This document shows positions 62,408 through 64,000 of a stretch of DNA of 64,000 bases, piece after piece (the stretch's first letter is position 1; the number at the start of each line of letters is the position of its first letter). Made by a program: the position numbers and the translations under genes. The notes below the pieces were generated by a model. That model made no database searches. It worked only from the letters and a program-made list of their open reading frames with translations, and was not told the origin of the DNA. This DNA comes from Bifidobacterium asteroides (GTDB taxonomy: Bacteria; Actinomycetota; Actinomycetes; Actinomycetales; Bifidobacteriaceae), in assembly GCF_009683175.1 (NCBI RefSeq), contig NZ_WKKW01000003.1:124001-188000 (forward strand), in the 5' to 3' direction.

Positions 62408-63481
62408 GTGGCAGGATTTCGGACCACCGTGTGCGAACAGCCGACCCCACAGGGGCGGGGGCGGGTCATTCTGGCTGATCCACGCGGGTTCTGCGCGGGG
62501 GTGGACCGAGCCATCCAGACCGTGCAGACCATCCTGGATGCGGACAACCCCCACCAGGATCAGGGTCTGCCACCGGTCTATGTGCGCCGGCAGATAGTCC
62601 ACAACCGGCATGTGGTCGAGGACCTGTCCCGGCGGGGGGCCGTGTTCGTGGATGAGCTGGACCAGATTCCCGACCAGGCCGTCCGTGCCGGGGTCCCTGT
62701 GGTCTTCTCGGCCCATGGAATCGCCCCCTCGGTCGTCAAGGAGGCCCAGCGGCGGGGGATGCGCGTGGTCGATGCCTCATGCCCACTGGTCAGCAAGGTC
62801 CACCGGGAGGTCCAGCGCTTCGTTCGCGACGGCTACCGGATCATTTACATAGGCCACCGGGGGCACGACGAGGCTATCGGAGTCATGGGGGAGGCCCCGG
62901 ACCGGGTTCATCTGGTGGAGAATGAGGATGATATTGAGGCTTTGGACTTCGGACCCGACACCCCGCTGGTCATGCTGACACAGACCACTCTGAGCCTTGA
63001 CGAGACCGCCGACCTGGCTGCGGCCCTGCGCCGACGCTTCCCCTGGATTCAGGAGCCACCGGGCTCGGACATCTGCTACGCCACCCAGAACAGGCAGCAG
63101 GCGGTCAAGCTGGTGGCCGGTCAGGCGGACTGCATGATTGTGGTGGGGTCGGCCAACTCCTCCAATTCGGTGCGTCTGGTCGAGGTGGCCCGTCAGGCCC
63201 TGGATGCGCGTTTCCCCGGTCAGGGCCAGCAGAGGGCCCATCGGGTCGACGATGCTGGCGAGCTGGACCCGACCTGGCTGCAGGGCATGGATTCGGTAGG
63301 ACTCACCTCGGGTGCCTCGGTTCCCGAAAACCTGGTTCAGGGGGTGCTGGAGACCCTGGCTGCCCGAGGGTTCACCCAGGTGACCCGGGAACGAGCAGTC
63401 GATGAGCACATGCACTTCGTTCTGCCTGCCGCCCTTCGTTCAGCACGCGCATCAAAGAAAGTCCCGCAACCACAGGGCTAA
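62408..63481 (+). CDS. ispH: 4-hydroxy-3-methylbut-2-enyl diphosphate reductase
   Basis: A 357-residue iron-sulfur enzyme, the last step of the MEP isoprenoid pathway. The three cluster cysteines are in GFCAGVDRA, DASCPLVSK and SDICYATQNR; IYIGHRGHDEAIGVMGEAP and SANSSNSVRLVEVA complete the signatures. The GTG at 62408 follows AAGGAG. It is divergent from galM and convergent with ybaK. A 7-base dyad (GCCACCG 63483, CGGTGGC 63505) after the stop may end both transcripts. Confidence 0.96.
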   Translation: MAGFRTTVCEQPTPQGRGRVILADPRGFCAGVDRAIQTVQTILDADNPHQDQGLPPVYVRRQIVHNRHVVEDLSRRGAVFVDELDQIPDQAVRAGVPVVFSAHGIAPSVVKEAQRRGMRVVDASCPLVSKVHREVQRFVRDGYRIIYIGHRGHDEAIGVMGEAPDRVHLVENEDDIEALDFGPDTPLVMLTQTTLSLDETADLAAALRRRFPWIQEPPGSDICYATQNRQQAVKLVAGQADCMIVVGSANSSNSVRLVEVARQALDARFPGQGQQRAHRVDDAGELDPTWLQGMDSVGLTSGASVPENLVQGVLETLAARGFTQVTRERAVDEHMHFVLPAALRSARASKKVPQPQG

Positions 63482-63499
63482 GGCCACCGCTCAGATCTT

Positions 63500-64000
63500 T
63501 CAGTCGGTGGCTAGAGGTGCGGTCTTGGCCTTGAGGACACGGATCAGATCCCGAGGGTCCAGCCCAAGGCTGATGCCACGCTTGCCGCCGGAGACCATGA
63601 TGGTGTCGAACTCCAATGCGCCCTGGTCCAGCACGGTCACGTGTTGGGTGCGCTGTCCGAAAGGCGATATACCGCCCAGGACGTATCCGCTCTCTCGTTC
63701 GGCCTGGGCCTTGTCGGCCATTTTTGCTTTCTTGGCGCCTACAGCTGCCGCCAGGTGCTTGAGGTTCAGGTGGCCGGTCACCGGTACTATGCCGATGACC
63801 CGCTCCTTGCCCGTGTCGGCCATCAGGGTCTTGTAGACCGTGCGCGGGTCCAGGCCCAGCTTTTTGGCGGCCTCGATGCCGTACCCCTGGTCCATGTGGT
63901 CCGCATTGTGTTGATACTCGTGGATCGCGAAGGGAACCCCCAGACGCTCCAGCTGGGCCATGGCCGGAGTCGCGGCATCTGAGTCTGCCCGCTTCTTCTT
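63500..64000 (-). CDS. ybaK: YbaK/EbsC-family Cys-tRNA(Pro) deacylase (5' end at the window edge)
   Basis: Editing enzyme that hydrolyses wrongly charged tRNA. Family motifs: IEAAKKLGLDPRTVYKTLMAD, the catalytic-lysine region VPVTGHLNLKHLAAAVGAKKAKMAD, GYVLGGISPFGQ and MVSGGKRGISLGLDPRDL. An internal ATG lies at 63961, but the frame stays open to the window edge with KKKRADSDAATPAMAQLERLG, which looks like the normal YbaK N-terminus. The true start is therefore just outside and the entry is partial. Confidence 0.92.
   Translation of the reverse strand, partial: KKKRADSDAATPAMAQLERLGVPFAIHEYQHNADHMDQGYGIEAAKKLGLDPRTVYKTLMADTGKERVIGIVPVTGHLNLKHLAAAVGAKKAKMADKAQAERESGYVLGGISPFGQRTQHVTVLDQGALEFDTIMVSGGKRGISLGLDPRDLIRVLKAKTAPLATD

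Noticed and set aside
1-64000. CRISPR arrays, insertion sequences, prophage genes, tRNA or rRNA genes
   Set aside because: Looked for on both strands; no spaced identical repeats, transposase motifs, phage genes or complete tRNA/rRNA were seen. tmRNA is the only tRNA-like gene.

Overview
The window looks like a chromosomal segment of a Bifidobacterium, or a very close actinobacterial relative. The evidence is the cell-wall gene order mraY-murD-ftsW-murG-murC-ftsQ-dtd, a one-piece tmRNA with the tag AKSNRTEFALAA, a 24-residue bL37 ribosomal protein gene, a SigH/RsrA-type pair, GTG starts, candidate leaderless promoters and a rich set of sugar hydrolases. The core genes at both ends are visibly GC-rich. 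The middle (about 12-47.6 kb) is more AT-rich and looks accessory. The gene content fits a plant-glycan user such as a gut or insect-gut species; the species cannot be fixed from sequence alone.

Layout. 1-8.1 kb (+): end of the division and cell-wall cluster, from mraY (cut by the window edge) to ftsQ. 8.0-11.8 kb (-): dtd, then an AraC regulator and a GH127/GH146 beta-L-arabinofuranosidase. 12.2-18.1 kb: a POT-type transporter, a guanidine operon (guanidine-III riboswitch, Gdx/SugE exporter, GNAT acetyltransferase), an orphan FtsX-like permease, a RelB/YafQ toxin-antitoxin pair and tmRNA. 18.3-22.9 kb: a PfkB sugar kinase with a ROK repressor, divergent from an intracellular GH20 hexosaminidase. 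23.3-45.1 kb: a pentose/xylo-oligosaccharide island with xylA, a LacI repressor, a GH3 beta-xylosidase, an SGNH acetylesterase, a complete Opp/Dpp-type ABC importer, two GH2 enzymes, xylB and a ROK-type xylR. 45.2-47.6 kb: a decayed sugar locus (frameshifted ROK gene, truncated sugar permease) followed by an intact 6-phospho-3-hexuloisomerase-like gene. 48-64 kb: housekeeping genes (NUDIX, pepP, folC, smc, an aspartate racemase / D-aspartate-ligase-like / murE cell-wall group, exonuclease, sigH with its anti-sigma factor, bL37, galM, ispH, ybaK).

How the genes work together. In the island, the importer would bring in short, possibly acetylated xylo-oligosaccharides. The esterase, GH3 and GH2 enzymes have no signal peptides and would trim them inside the cell, and XylA and XylB would pass xylose to xylulose 5-phosphate. 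Short palindromes of the form CGAAA-N-TTTCG in the lacI promoter and upstream of the importer suggest LacI control, and a TTAG...CTAA dyad between xylB and xylR suggests ROK control. The racemase, ligase and MurE group suggests a lysine-type peptidoglycan with a D-aspartate cross-bridge. The clearest regulatory-RNA observation is the guanidine-III riboswitch at 14.9 kb, which places an acetyltransferase in a guanidine-export operon.
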